64,000 nucleotides of DNA from an uncultured Chloroflexota bacterium (GCA_902786265.1 CADACE010000004.1:88504-152503); one strand, 5' to 3'. Shown: positions 44,004-53,649, counted from the stretch's first letter. Made by a program: numbers and translations. Notes: generated from the letters alone by a model not told the origin.

Positions 44004-45086
44004 ATGAAGAATAAAAAAACTAAATGGATCAAAGTTTTACTCATAATTTTAGGTACAATAATTTTTCTGCTTGCTGCCGGTGTCGGGATCCTTTCTGTGC
44101 ATATCTATAACGAGAATTTTAATCAGCGGTTTGACACCTATGAGCCGTTAATGCTGCGCCTGGAAGATTTTGACGGATTGCAGCGTGCGATGTATCAATT
44201 CCCGTCAAATAAAGGCCAGATGCTGAAAGGATATCTTTACAGTACAGGTGATGATCAGAAGGGGATCGTCATTATTGCACACGGTTTTGGCGGAGGCGGC
44301 CATAATTCTTATATGGATGTGGCGGATTATTTCGCGAGAAACGGATTTCTGGTCTTTGCCTATGACGCGACAGGCTGTGATGAAAGCGAAGGCAAGGGCG
44401 TTGGCGGATTGCCCCAGGGTGTGATCGATCTGGATCATGCGATCAGCTTCGTGGAAAAAAGCGGAAATTTTCCGGAACTGCCGATCATGCTTTTCGGACA
44501 CAGCTGGGGAGGATACAGTGTGACGAATGTGCTTGCATGGCATCCTGAAGTCCATGCTGTTATCTCCTGCTCCGGTTTTAATGCGTCTGCGGATATGTTT
44601 GAAGCAGAAGGCAGAAAAGAAGCGGGTGATGGGATAGCTCTTTTCATGCCGTTTGTAAAGCTTTATGAAAAGATCCGATATGGAAAATATGCGTCCAATA
44701 CAGCCATGGATGGATTCGCCGCTTCGGATTCGGCTGTTTTGATCCTTCACAGTGCTGACGATAAAATGGTGCCGATTTCGATCGGATACGATATCTATCA
44801 AGAAAAATATGGAAATGATCCCCGTTTCAGTTTCATCCGTCTTGAGAACAGCGGGCATAATTATGTATTTGATGATATGACGTATATCAATGATTTCAAC
44901 GCAAGATTCGATCAATGGCTTGAAACCCTTGATTATGATTACAAAGCAGGAGAAAACATTGATCGTTTTGCAGCAGATAAGGCTGAATATATTCATCAAA
45001 ATCTTGACCGGGAACAGTGGTGCCATAAGCTTGATGAAAGTTTGTTCGAAGGATTTTTGAGCTTTTATAATGATCATTTGAACTAA
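44004..45086 (+). CDS. Membrane-anchored alpha/beta hydrolase
   Basis: 360 residues. A single N-terminal membrane helix (about 9-29) anchors it, with the enzyme probably outside. Catalytic Ser is in LFGHSWGGYSV near residue 165; the acid is likely the Asp in HSADDKMVP and the His in ENSGHNYVF. HGFGGGGHN is the oxyanion loop. Related to BAAT/cephalosporin-deacetylase-like or lysophospholipase-like hydrolases; substrate unknown. Last gene of the accessory array, followed by a strong terminator. Confidence 0.88.
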   Translation: MKNKKTKWIKVLLIILGTIIFLLAAGVGILSVHIYNENFNQRFDTYEPLMLRLEDFDGLQRAMYQFPSNKGQMLKGYLYSTGDDQKGIVIIAHGFGGGGHNSYMDVADYFARNGFLVFAYDATGCDESEGKGVGGLPQGVIDLDHAISFVEKSGNFPELPIMLFGHSWGGYSVTNVLAWHPEVHAVISCSGFNASADMFEAEGRKEAGDGIALFMPFVKLYEKIRYGKYASNTAMDGFAASDSAVLILHSADDKMVPISIGYDIYQEKYGNDPRFSFIRLENSGHNYVFDDMTYINDFNARFDQWLETLDYDYKAGENIDRFAADKAEYIHQNLDREQWCHKLDESLFEGFLSFYNDHLN

Positions 45087-45202
45087 AAACAGATCTGTTC
45101 ATATCCGTCGCTTTTCATTCAAAATAATTATGATTTTCTTGACATTTATGAATAGATTTTCAAATCACATACAATAAAACGAAAAAAATGATTTATAAAG
45201 AG

Positions 45203-45258
45203 CGGTATAAGAGTTCGTTTACCGTACAGCCGTCAAACGAACTCTTATACCGTTTTAT
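45203..45258 (+). terminator. 18-bp perfect terminator hairpin
   Basis: CGGTATAAGAGTTCGTTT (45203-45220) pairs perfectly with AAACGAACTCTTATACCG (45235-45252), 14-base loop, then TTTTATATTTTG. It separates the accessory array from the polysaccharide operon. Confidence 0.85.
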
Positions 45259-45360
45259 ATTTTGATAATTGATCTGAAAATTACGAAAAAGTATAATTCA
45301 GCTGATTTCAGCGGCATGCACAAAGATGGTACGAGAAAGTTGTCAAACAACCTTCTTGAG

Positions 45361-45389
45361 TTGACTTTTTTTGACAATGAGATTATAAT
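45361..45389 (+). promoter_or_regulatory. Promoter of the polysaccharide operon
   Basis: TTGACT (45361-45366), a 17-base spacer and perfect TATAAT (45384-45389), about 49 bases before the ATG at 45438. A second TTGACA at 45371-45376 is too close to the -10 to be used with it. Confidence 0.75.
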
Positions 45390-45437
45390 TCAGCAATTGA
45401 ATTTTAATATGGGTGTATAGGGCTTTAAATTATTGCA

Positions 45438-45929
45438 ATGAATATGCCGGTTTTTGAAACGAATCATGATTTATTTATACTTGAAGAGATAGAAAACAAT
45501 CCTTGTACTACGCAGGCTTGTATCGCTGAAAAGCTGAATGCCGCCGTAGGTACTGTGAATTGGCATATTAAACGATTTGTGGAATCGGATTGCGTAAAAA
45601 TTCAGCACAGCGAAAAACGAAAATCGAAATATATCATAACACCAAAGGGTTCTGCTCTCAGAGATAAACTGATGCAGGAATATATCAATAATTCATTGCA
45701 GCTGTACCGTTCAATTCGTGAACGAATGAAAGATATCACCGAAAGGCTTGAAAAGGAAAATCAAACGGCAGTATTTATTGACGGAAGCGGTGATGTTTAT
45801 GATATTTGCAGGTTAAGCTGTCTGGAAAAAAATATTGCGGTAATCGAACAGCCGGACGGAAATATACCGACACTGATCATAGAAGATGTGGAAATTATTT
45901 GTGCTCAGGATGGAATTTTCGAAGAATAA
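45438..45929 (+). CDS. Winged-helix regulator of the polysaccharide operon
   Basis: 163 residues. The first 75 are a winged helix of the MarR/EPS-associated type: TTQACIAEKLNAAVGTVNWH as recognition helix region, then KRKSKYIITPKGSALRDKL as the wing. A charged helix (residues ~78-108) may dimerise it, and the last ~50 residues form an unfamiliar acidic domain. Similar small regulators often stand first in exopolysaccharide operons, which fits here. It is preceded by a good promoter; the permease gene follows after 61 bases. Confidence 0.75.
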   Translation: MNMPVFETNHDLFILEEIENNPCTTQACIAEKLNAAVGTVNWHIKRFVESDCVKIQHSEKRKSKYIITPKGSALRDKLMQEYINNSLQLYRSIRERMKDITERLEKENQTAVFIDGSGDVYDICRLSCLEKNIAVIEQPDGNIPTLIIEDVEIICAQDGIFEE

Positions 45930-45990
45930 AACCATCCGCTGACAAAAAAAGATTATATGATACAAAGAAAAAAGTAACAGGGCAAAGAAA

Positions 45991-46839
45991 GTGAATAACA
46001 CGGAGAAAACAGACACAATACAGACTGTGATCCAGCCGACCAAAGGCTGGAAAATGGTCAATCTAAAAGAACTGTACATGTACAGGGAACTTATATTTTT
46101 CCTTACATGGAGAGATCTGAAAGTCCGCTACAAACAAACGGTATTGGGTGTCGCATGGGCTGTTATCCAGCCGGTAATGACAATGGTTGTCTTTTCCATA
46201 TTTTTTGGCGGACTGGCAAAAGTTCCCTCTGACGGTATCCCGTATCCTTTGTTTTCAATAGCAGGATTAATGCCCTGGCAGCTGTTTGAAAATGCCATGA
46301 GGACTGCAAGCAAATCACTTGTTGCTAACAGAAATATGATCACAAAAATATATTTCCCTCGTGTGATCCTGCCTATGTCAAGCATATTGGCAAGTGTTGT
46401 GGATTTCTTTGTAGCTTTGCCGATCCTGATCGTGATGATGATCATTTACGGGTATCATGTGAACATCTATATTCTGCTGATTCCCTATTATCTTCTTCTG
46501 ACGATCATTACTTCATTAGGGGTAAGTCTGTGGTTTTCCGCTCTGGATGTCATGTATCGGGATGTCGGTATTGTTGTACCGTTTGTCAGCCAGATATGGA
46601 TGTACATCACCCCGATTGCTTACGGGTCTTCTTTGATTTCTGACCCGAAGTGGGCATTTATTTACAATCTGAACCCGATGGTAGGTGTTGTTAATGGGTT
46701 CCGCTCTGCGTTTTTGGGGGTATATACTCAAATTCCCATTCAGAGCATGATCTTCAGTCTGATTATTTCTCTGCTGATCCTTGTCGGCGGGTTGTTTTAT
46801 TTCCGCCACATGGAAAAGCAGTTTGCGGACATAATTTAG
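45991..46839 (+). CDS. Polysaccharide ABC exporter permease (Wzm type)
   Basis: 282 residues from a GTG start. Six membrane helices of the ABC-2 type. TWRDLKVRYKQTVLGVAWAV near residue 40 is the hallmark of TagG/KpsM/Wzm permeases, and LWFSALDVMYRDVGIVVPFV near 180 is also typical. With the ATPase next door it moves a lipid-linked polysaccharide through the cytoplasmic membrane. It begins the export module; 10 bases separate it from the ATPase gene. Confidence 0.92.
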   Translation: MNNTEKTDTIQTVIQPTKGWKMVNLKELYMYRELIFFLTWRDLKVRYKQTVLGVAWAVIQPVMTMVVFSIFFGGLAKVPSDGIPYPLFSIAGLMPWQLFENAMRTASKSLVANRNMITKIYFPRVILPMSSILASVVDFFVALPILIVMMIIYGYHVNIYILLIPYYLLLTIITSLGVSLWFSALDVMYRDVGIVVPFVSQIWMYITPIAYGSSLISDPKWAFIYNLNPMVGVVNGFRSAFLGVYTQIPIQSMIFSLIISLLILVGGLFYFRHMEKQFADII

Positions 46840-46849
46840 TGAGGCGCAC

Positions 46850-48121
46850 GTGACACGTTATTCTGTTGAAGTGAATCAAATCGGAAAACGATATCGCATT
46901 GGTGTAACATCAAGGCAATATAATACGCTGCGTGAAACTTTGACCGGTTTGGTCCATAATCCCAAAAACAGGATTTACAGAAAAATGGACGAAAACAATT
47001 CGTTCTGGGCTTTGAAAGATGTCAGCTTCAAAGTTGAAGAAGGCAAAGCTATTGGAATTATTGGCAGAAATGGCGCCGGAAAAAGCACCTTATTAAAGAT
47101 TCTTTCACGTGTAACAGAACCGACAGAGGGAAACGCGTTGATTCGCGGAAGAGTCGGGTCTTTGCTTGAAGTCGGCACCGGATTTCATCCGGAATTGACA
47201 GGTCGGGAAAACATTTACCTGAACGGCGCGATTCTCGGAATGAAACGGACCGAAATTGAAAAGAAGATGGATGAGATCATCGAATTTTCTGAGGTTGAGA
47301 AATTTGTTGATACCCCCGTAAAACGTTATTCAAGCGGAATGTATCTGCGTCTTGCTTTTTCTGTCGCGGCTCATCTTGATCCGGAGATCCTTGTTGTGGA
47401 TGAAGTCCTGGCTGTCGGTGACGCGGAATTTCAGCGGAAATGTCTCGGGAAAATGAGCGATGTCGCAAATCAGGGCCGGACGGTTTTGTTTGTAAGCCAT
47501 AACATGTCCGCTATTATGCGGCTTACCGATCAGACTGTGGTTTTGGAACGGGGTAGGGTAGCGCTGCAGGCACCTACTGCCGAAGCTGTTGATTATTACC
47601 TTTCCCGGGGCTTTTCTCAGGAAGGTATTCGTGAATGGAAAGAAGATGAATTTGAGAAGAATCCGGCACCTTTCCATCCCATCAGCATAAAAGTTTTGTC
47701 CGAGGCAGGCACTGTAAGCGATACTGTACGATCGACAGAAAGAAGCTTTGTTGAATTTGAATATGAGTTGGATGAAGATATCGCGGGTTTGCGCGTAGGC
47801 TTATACATCATCAGCACACGGGGTGAATTTATATTGACTTCTTTTGATGTCGATGAACAGGATAACTATGAAAAATTCAGTACCAGAAAAGCAGGGAAGT
47901 ATATCAGCAGATGTACGATTCCTGCAGATTTACTGAACGAAGGCAGGTTTGTTATCGGCGTTAACGCAAGTATTTTCAAAATACGAACTTATTTTCATGA
48001 TGAACAGGCACTGGTGTTTAATGTAAACGGTACAGGAGCTCCGGGTACACAATGGCCGGAACCCCGAACCGGAATGATTCGTCCCCGTCTGAATTGGGAA
48101 ATAGAATCAAAGGGAGGATAG
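46850..48121 (+). CDS. Polysaccharide ABC exporter ATPase with Wzt-type C-terminal domain
   Basis: 423 residues from a GTG start after GAGG. Walker A is GRNGAGKST near residue 74, the signature YSSGMYLRLAF near 160, Walker B ILVVDEVLAVGD near 180, and the switch His in FVSHNM. Residues ~280-420 are a beta-rich Wzt C-terminal domain, which in O-antigen exporters binds a terminal residue of the glycan before export. So the exported polymer probably carries a chain-end modification; a methyltransferase gene lies downstream. Confidence 0.9.
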   Translation: MTRYSVEVNQIGKRYRIGVTSRQYNTLRETLTGLVHNPKNRIYRKMDENNSFWALKDVSFKVEEGKAIGIIGRNGAGKSTLLKILSRVTEPTEGNALIRGRVGSLLEVGTGFHPELTGRENIYLNGAILGMKRTEIEKKMDEIIEFSEVEKFVDTPVKRYSSGMYLRLAFSVAAHLDPEILVVDEVLAVGDAEFQRKCLGKMSDVANQGRTVLFVSHNMSAIMRLTDQTVVLERGRVALQAPTAEAVDYYLSRGFSQEGIREWKEDEFEKNPAPFHPISIKVLSEAGTVSDTVRSTERSFVEFEYELDEDIAGLRVGLYIISTRGEFILTSFDVDEQDNYEKFSTRKAGKYISRCTIPADLLNEGRFVIGVNASIFKIRTYFHDEQALVFNVNGTGAPGTQWPEPRTGMIRPRLNWEIESKGG

Positions 48122-48124
48122 TTT

Positions 48125-49741
48125 ATGCCCGATTATAAGGAAGCAATCAGAAATATTTTAGGCGAAATTCCGCTTACTGCAGAATTCTATTATGAATTGA
48201 AGAAAAAAAATCAACCCTTTACCCGTTATTCCCTGAAAAATATTCAGGCTAATCTTCCGCAAATGCTTGCGGATGTCGAAAAAGGGAAAAAATCATGTGA
48301 TGAGCCTAAAAAGATTTTCGTCTTTACATCGCTTCATTACTGGATCGAACATGCAGTAACAGTCGCTTTATATTTCGGTGCACTCGGGCATGATGTGACA
48401 TTCGGTTATCTGCCTTATTCAGACTGGCAGAAACCGGTAAACAAATTTGATCTGAGACGGCAGGATATCTACACTAAAAAGGTACTTGAAGCTGCCCAGA
48501 AATATATCAATATCCAGTCATTCCTCCCGCTTCATCCATCCTATAAAAAGCTTCCTGATGAAATCATTGAGATCGTCAAAGAGGTAAGTTCTTTCGATAC
48601 TCAGTATACGCTGCAGGTCGAAGACTTCGCTGAAGATGAACCTCTGTATAAGATGCGGATCAACGCAAACGAAAATTTTGCGCGTATGGTTTATGCCTGG
48701 CTTTTAGAAAACAAGCCGGATTATATTATCATCCCGAACGGTACGATCCAGGAGATGGGCGTGCTTTACCGCATTGCGAAATGGATGGAGATCCCGGTTA
48801 CTACCTATGAATTCGGTGAACAGCGGAAACGCATCTGGATCGCTCAGAATCGTGAGGTCATGAGACAGGAAACCGATGATTTGTGGGAAGCAAGGAAAGC
48901 AATTCCTTTGGATGATGCGGAATTTGAGAAAATGCGCAATATGCTTTCCGCAAGACAGCGCGCGGACCTGTGGGAAAATTTCACCCGGCGCTGGCAGGGT
49001 ACGGAAAAAGTCGGCTCTGAAAAAATCAGAGAAGAGCTTAAACTTGATGACAGGCCGATCGTTTTTTTGGCAACCAATGTACTTGGAGACAGCCTGACAC
49101 TCGGACGGCAGAAGTTTTCCAAAAATATGGCTGAATGGATCGAAAGGACTGTACAATATTTCGCGGAAAGAAAAGACGCGCAGCTGGTGATCCGGGTTCA
49201 TCCGGGCGAAACACTGACGCATGGGCAGTCGATGGTTGATGTTGTGAATCATCTGATGCCGATTTTGCCAAGCCATATTCATCTGATCAAACCGACTGAC
49301 AAAATCAATTCTTATGATTTGGTCGATATTGCGGCTGTAGGTCTGGTTTATACGACTACCATGGGCCTGGAAATGCCGATGAGCGGTGTACCTGTTATTG
49401 TGAGCGGGCAGACGCATTACCGCGGCAGAGGGTTTACAATGGACCCCGACAGCTGGGTGAGCTATTATAAGATGATCGGAAATGTGCTGGACAACCCTGC
49501 GAGTGCTGCACTGACGGAAAATCAGGTAAAACTTGCATGGCAGTATGCGTATTCATTCTTCTTTGAATATGCCCGGCCTTTCCCGTGGCATCTTGTGAAG
49601 ATGTGGGATGATTATGAAAAAAGGCCGATGTCTTATGTTCTGAGTGAGCCGGGACAGGCTGAATTTGCCCGTACCTTTGAATATATGATCGGCAAACCGT
49701 TGGACTGGAATGAAATTTTTAACGAAAAAGGTTTGAAATGA
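48125..49741 (+). CDS. Capsule-synthesis-like glycosyltransferase (GT-B fold)
   Basis: 538 residues starting three bases after the ATPase. The C-terminal half has the pattern of KpsC/KpsS or related capsule GT-B enzymes: RVHPGETLTH, then a SYDLVDIAAVGLVYTTTMGL segment and GVPVIVSGQTHYRGRG. The N-terminal half has FVFTSLHYWIEHAVTVALYF. KpsS and KpsC add Kdo residues to lipid; since CMP-activated acidic sugars are likely made by this operon, transfer of such a sugar is possible (inference). Overlaps the next gene by 4 bases. Confidence 0.75.
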   Translation: MPDYKEAIRNILGEIPLTAEFYYELKKKNQPFTRYSLKNIQANLPQMLADVEKGKKSCDEPKKIFVFTSLHYWIEHAVTVALYFGALGHDVTFGYLPYSDWQKPVNKFDLRRQDIYTKKVLEAAQKYINIQSFLPLHPSYKKLPDEIIEIVKEVSSFDTQYTLQVEDFAEDEPLYKMRINANENFARMVYAWLLENKPDYIIIPNGTIQEMGVLYRIAKWMEIPVTTYEFGEQRKRIWIAQNREVMRQETDDLWEARKAIPLDDAEFEKMRNMLSARQRADLWENFTRRWQGTEKVGSEKIREELKLDDRPIVFLATNVLGDSLTLGRQKFSKNMAEWIERTVQYFAERKDAQLVIRVHPGETLTHGQSMVDVVNHLMPILPSHIHLIKPTDKINSYDLVDIAAVGLVYTTTMGLEMPMSGVPVIVSGQTHYRGRGFTMDPDSWVSYYKMIGNVLDNPASAALTENQVKLAWQYAYSFFFEYARPFPWHLVKMWDDYEKRPMSYVLSEPGQAEFARTFEYMIGKPLDWNEIFNEKGLK

Positions 49742-50604
49742 CCCAGACGGAAAACAAACAAAAAGTCCGTGAATTTTATGATGAAATCGGCTGGAGCAAA
49801 GAAAGCACCGGTTTTTATCAGAATGCCCGGTATGAAGACCTGCGGCCGGTTTCTGCTGAATATATTCATAAATGCCATTTGAGAATAACCCCCTATTTTT
49901 CAAAAGGGGGTAAATATTTGCTGGATGTCGGATGCGGTCCTATCCAATATAAAGAATATTTAACATATTCTGAAAAATACGAAAAACGGGTGTGTGCCGA
50001 CATATCTCTCACCGCTTTGAAGGAAGCGCGGAAAAGGATCGGAGACAAAGGGTTTTTTGTCGTTTGTGACGCAGCAAATCTGCCTTTCAAAGCTGATTGT
50101 ATGGACGGGATGGTTTCGCTCCATACGTTTCATCATTTAGACCCGGAAGATCAAAAGAAAGCCTGGGAGGAAACCTACCGTGTATTGGATCATGGGAAGA
50201 CTGCTGTCGTAGTCAATGGCTGGACTGAATCAAAAATGATGAATGAATGGCAGAGCCGTATGGAAGCCGCGGAAAAGGCAGGTCATTTTATCGCCCGTCT
50301 GCGCGGAAAAGAGACAAAACCGGCAAAGAAGACTGCAGATAAATCAGAGGAAAAAGCGACAGGAACCTTTGTCCGTAAAATGGACGCGGACTGGATCAGG
50401 AAAGAGCTTTCCGGTCTCGGAAACGGGCAGGTTGAATTTGAAATTCGCTGCTGGAGGAGCGTAAGTGTGCGCTGGCTGCGGGCACTGATCCATCCTCCGT
50501 ACGGGAAAGCGGCTCTGCGCCGCCTGTTTGCGAAAGAAGAAGCTGATTCGAATTACTATGGCGAATATGGCCAATATCCGATGATAATTATGAAGAAGAA
50601 ATAG
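49738..50604 (+). CDS. SAM-dependent methyltransferase
   Basis: 288 residues, start overlapping the previous stop (ATGA). Motif I is LLDVGCGPIQYKEYL near residue 61, followed by VCADISLTAL and FVVCDAANLPFKADCMDGM (motif II). A Lys/Glu-rich linker lies near residues 185-205. A likely role is methylation of a sugar, perhaps as a chain end recognised by the Wzt domain of the exporter. The C-terminal part (from ~215) is unfamiliar. Confidence 0.82.
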   Translation: MTQTENKQKVREFYDEIGWSKESTGFYQNARYEDLRPVSAEYIHKCHLRITPYFSKGGKYLLDVGCGPIQYKEYLTYSEKYEKRVCADISLTALKEARKRIGDKGFFVVCDAANLPFKADCMDGMVSLHTFHHLDPEDQKKAWEETYRVLDHGKTAVVVNGWTESKMMNEWQSRMEAAEKAGHFIARLRGKETKPAKKTADKSEEKATGTFVRKMDADWIRKELSGLGNGQVEFEIRCWRSVSVRWLRALIHPPYGKAALRRLFAKEEADSNYYGEYGQYPMIIMKKK

Positions 50605-50617
50605 AAAGGTTAATGTT

Positions 50618-51619
50618 ATGAAGTGGAACGATAAGGTCGTATTGGTTACCGGCGGTACCGGATCTTTTGGAAAAAAATTCATCGAAATTATGCTGAAGGA
50701 ATATCATCCGGCGAAAATCATCGTTTTCAGCCGGGATGAACTGAAACAGCATGAAATGCGGATCAACGGGTATGATGACCCGTCCCTGCGGTATTTTTTG
50801 GGAGACATCCGCGATCTGGATCGCTTGAAACGCGCATTCAAAGGAGTGGATATCGTTGTTCATGCCGCGGCGCTGAAACAGGTGCCGGCGTGTGAATATA
50901 ACCCCTTTGAAGCAATTAAAACAAATATTCTCGGAAGCCAAAACGTGATCGACGCGGCGCTTGACTGCGGTGTCAAAAAAGTGCTTGCGATCAGCACAGA
51001 TAAAGCAGTAAACCCTGTAAATCTTTACGGCGTGACAAAACTCGGTGCGGAAAAACTCTTTGTACAAAGCAATTCCTATGCCGGCGGGCATGATACCCGC
51101 TTCAGCTGCACACGGTACGGAAATGTCGTAGGCAGCCGCGGTTCCGTAGTGCCGGTATTTCTCCAGCAGCGGAAAAGCGGAAAACTGACCGTCACCGATG
51201 AACGCATGACCCGGTTCTGGATCTCACTGGAACAGGGCGTTCGCTTTGTGATCCGCTGCATTGAACAGATGCACGGCGGAGAGGTTTTTGTACCGAAGAT
51301 CCCGAGCATGTCCGTTAAAGATCTCGGCGCAGCCATTGCTCCGGAATGTGAAATTATTTACAGCGGCATACGGCCCGGTGAAAAGCTGCATGAAGTCCTG
51401 GTTTCCGAAGATGAAGCACGTTCTACCGTTGAACTGGATGATATGTATGTCGTACAGCCCACCGGAACGCTCTGGTTTGGGAAAGAATGGGAAAAAATCG
51501 GGAAGAAACTTCCGGAAGGATTCCGCTACGCAAGCAACACCAATACCGAATGGCTGGACCTGGAAGGCGTAAAAGAAATGATCAAGCCTTTCCGGGATGC
51601 TTACGAACAGGGAAACTGA
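50618..51619 (+). CDS. pseB: UDP-N-acetylglucosamine 4,6-dehydratase, inverting (PseB-like)
   Basis: 333 residues of the extended SDR family. GGTGSFGKKF binds NADP near residue 12; HAAALKQVP near 85; STDKAVNP holds the active-site Ser/Thr-Asp-Lys pattern of PseB/FlaA1; and YGVTKLGAEK is the YxxxK. FRFT-like NVVGSRGSVVPVF also fits. PseB removes water from UDP-GlcNAc with inversion at C5 to give a 4-keto-6-deoxy sugar, the entry to pseudaminic acid or other amino-deoxy sugars. Two bases before the reductase gene. Confidence 0.9.
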   Translation: MKWNDKVVLVTGGTGSFGKKFIEIMLKEYHPAKIIVFSRDELKQHEMRINGYDDPSLRYFLGDIRDLDRLKRAFKGVDIVVHAAALKQVPACEYNPFEAIKTNILGSQNVIDAALDCGVKKVLAISTDKAVNPVNLYGVTKLGAEKLFVQSNSYAGGHDTRFSCTRYGNVVGSRGSVVPVFLQQRKSGKLTVTDERMTRFWISLEQGVRFVIRCIEQMHGGEVFVPKIPSMSVKDLGAAIAPECEIIYSGIRPGEKLHEVLVSEDEARSTVELDDMYVVQPTGTLWFGKEWEKIGKKLPEGFRYASNTNTEWLDLEGVKEMIKPFRDAYEQGN

Positions 51620-51620
51620 C

Positions 51621-52550
51621 GTGAAGCGCATCCTTGTCACCGGCGCGTCCGGGTTGTTGGGATTAAACTTTTGCTGTTTCTTTCACAAGAAATATGATGT
51701 TTTCGGTATCGTAAACACATCAAAATTAGCCGGTCTGCCTTTCAAAACCATCAGGTGCAATCTGATCACAAATGCGGCCGGCGATTTGCTGGACGAGGCA
51801 AAACCCGATATCGTGCTGCATTGTGCGGCGATGGCAAACATTGACCAGTGTGAAAAAAATCCGAAAGAAGCAGAAGCGATCAACGCCGTATATCCGGGTC
51901 TTCTTGCTGCTCAGGCCGCAAAGCGGGATATAAAATTTGTTCATATCTCCACTGACGCGGTATTCGATGGAGAAAACTGCGGCCAAACCGGTTACCGGGA
52001 GGAAGATCCGACCAATCCGATCAGCCGCTATGCTGAAACAAAGCTGGAAGGTGAAAAATTCGTTCTCGACAGCAATCCGGATGCTTTGGTAGCCAGAGTG
52101 AATTTTTACGGCTGGAGTACCGGCGGGAAAAGAAGCCTTGTCGAGTTTTTCTATAATAATCTTTCAGCCGGCAATCAGGTCAACGGCTTCAGTGATGTTT
52201 TCTTCAGTACGCTGTATGTCCATCATCTGGCCGATATTCTGGATGAATTGATCGGACTTGATGCCAGCGGGATCTATCATGTTTTCAGCGCGGATCACCA
52301 GAGTAAATATGATTTCGGCGTTTCTGTCGCAAGGAGATTCGGTTTTGATCCGGACCTTGTCCGGGCGGTCTCCTGGAAAGACAGCGGACTCACTGCAAAA
52401 CGTTCACCAAACCTGATCATGAATACAGACAAACTGCGCAGATTCCTTGGACATGATTTACCTAAACAGCAGGAAAGTCTGGATTATTTTTATCAGGATA
52501 CGGAAAGCGGATTGCGGCAAAAGATTCAGGATTTTGTGGTTCAGGGATAA
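51621..52550 (+). CDS. Sugar-nucleotide reductase (RfbD/dTDP-4-dehydrorhamnose reductase-like)
   Basis: 309 residues from a GTG start at 51621; longer starts would overlap pseB. Short-chain dehydrogenase fold of the RmlD family: LVTGASGLLGLNF at the start, HCAAMANIDQCEKNP near residue 75, HISTDAVFDGE and SRYAETKLEGE (YxxxK). Such enzymes reduce the 4-keto group of a deoxysugar nucleotide. Standing between PseB and a NeuB-like synthase, it replaces the PseC aminotransferase of the pseudaminic pathway. Product unknown. Confidence 0.85.
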   Translation: MKRILVTGASGLLGLNFCCFFHKKYDVFGIVNTSKLAGLPFKTIRCNLITNAAGDLLDEAKPDIVLHCAAMANIDQCEKNPKEAEAINAVYPGLLAAQAAKRDIKFVHISTDAVFDGENCGQTGYREEDPTNPISRYAETKLEGEKFVLDSNPDALVARVNFYGWSTGGKRSLVEFFYNNLSAGNQVNGFSDVFFSTLYVHHLADILDELIGLDASGIYHVFSADHQSKYDFGVSVARRFGFDPDLVRAVSWKDSGLTAKRSPNLIMNTDKLRRFLGHDLPKQQESLDYFYQDTESGLRQKIQDFVVQG

Positions 52551-52564
52551 TAAAGGACGGAATT

Positions 52565-53632
52565 ATGGAAATAAAAATCGGGAATAAGCTGATCGGATAC
52601 AACCAACCGGTTTATTTTGTGGCTGATATAGCCGCTAATCATGACGGAGATCTTGACCGGGCAAAAATGCTGATCCATGTCGCGAAAGAAAGCGGCGCGG
52701 ACGCGGCGAAATTCCAGAATTTCAAGGCAGCCAAAATCGTTTCCGATTACGGTTTCCGCCATATGGGCGGTCAGCAGAGCCATCAATCAAAATGGAAAAA
52801 ATCCGTTTTTGAAGTCTATCAGGACGCCTCAGTCCCGGATCGCTGGTCCTCGGAACTGAAGGAATGCTGCGATAAGGAAGGCATCGAATATTTTTCCGCG
52901 CCTTATGATTTTGAAAGTATTGACTGGCTGGATCCCTTTATCAATGTCTATAAGATCGGTTCCGGAGATATAGACTGGATCGAATCGCTGGAAAAAATTG
53001 CCGGGAAACATAAACCGGTGCTTCTGGCAACCGGCGCATCAAACCTGGCGGATGTTCAGCGGGCTGTTGACGCGATCCTGCCGATCAATCCGGAACTTGT
53101 GCTGATGCAGTGCAACACCAACTATACAGCAGAGGATGATAACTTTAACCATATTCATCTGCGTGTGCTGGAGACCTACCATCAGATCTGGCCGGACCTG
53201 ATCCTCGGCCTTTCCGACCATACCTCAGGACACGCTACAGTTCTGGGAGCAGTCGCGCTGGGCGCACGGGTAATTGAAAAACATTTCACCGATGACAATA
53301 ATCGTATCGGACCGGACCATAAATTCGCGATGAACCCGAAAAGCTGGGAAGAAATGGTCGTCAACACAAGGCAGCTGGAAAAAGCGCTTGGTTCCCGGGA
53401 AAAATTTATCGCCGGGAATGAGCAGGAAACCTGCGTGATCCAGAGACGCTGTCTGCGTGCCGCTCGGGATATCAAAGCCGGAGAAACGATCACACGCGAT
53501 ATGATCGATGTGCTGCGTCCAGCCGTAAAAGGCGCGATCCTGCCGAACGAGATCACAGCTGTTGTCGGTACAAAAGCTGTGAAAGACCTGCCTTTCGGTG
53601 TTGAACTGCGCTGGACAGATCTTGTCGCGTAA
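52565..53632 (+). CDS. Nonulosonic acid synthase (NeuB/PseI-like)
   Basis: 355 residues, the standard length. A TIM barrel condenses PEP with a hexosamine-type sugar. Visible are FVADIAANHDGDLDRAK, GADAAKFQNFKA, FSAPYDFES, YKIGSGDI, LLATGASN, and the metal-site and substrate segment GLSDHTSG followed by IEKHFTDD. The C-terminal SAF (antifreeze-like) domain is present from residue ~290 (RRCLRAARDIKAGETITRDM). Whether the acceptor is a ManNAc-like or 6-deoxy sugar depends on the upstream enzymes; see the finding on the operon. Confidence 0.9.
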   Translation: MEIKIGNKLIGYNQPVYFVADIAANHDGDLDRAKMLIHVAKESGADAAKFQNFKAAKIVSDYGFRHMGGQQSHQSKWKKSVFEVYQDASVPDRWSSELKECCDKEGIEYFSAPYDFESIDWLDPFINVYKIGSGDIDWIESLEKIAGKHKPVLLATGASNLADVQRAVDAILPINPELVLMQCNTNYTAEDDNFNHIHLRVLETYHQIWPDLILGLSDHTSGHATVLGAVALGARVIEKHFTDDNNRIGPDHKFAMNPKSWEEMVVNTRQLEKALGSREKFIAGNEQETCVIQRRCLRAARDIKAGETITRDMIDVLRPAVKGAILPNEITAVVGTKAVKDLPFGVELRWTDLVA

Positions 53633-53649
53633 AGGCGGAAAAATCAGCG

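Larger units (their letters stand above)
45087..45437. other. 351-base intergenic region between accessory array and polysaccharide operon
   Basis: It contains the 18-bp terminator hairpin and a promoter for the next operon; the remaining sequence is AT-rich and shows no gene. Confidence 0.6.

Noticed and set aside
44205..45077. 290-codon minus-strand frame opposite the alpha/beta hydrolase
   Set aside because: Complete overlap with a gene that shows catalytic motifs; no independent support.
31256..45086. Integron cassette array
   Set aside because: Gene content and one orientation suggest it, but the gaps are mostly too short for attC sites, and no paired GTTRRRY/RYYYAAC cores or integrase are seen.
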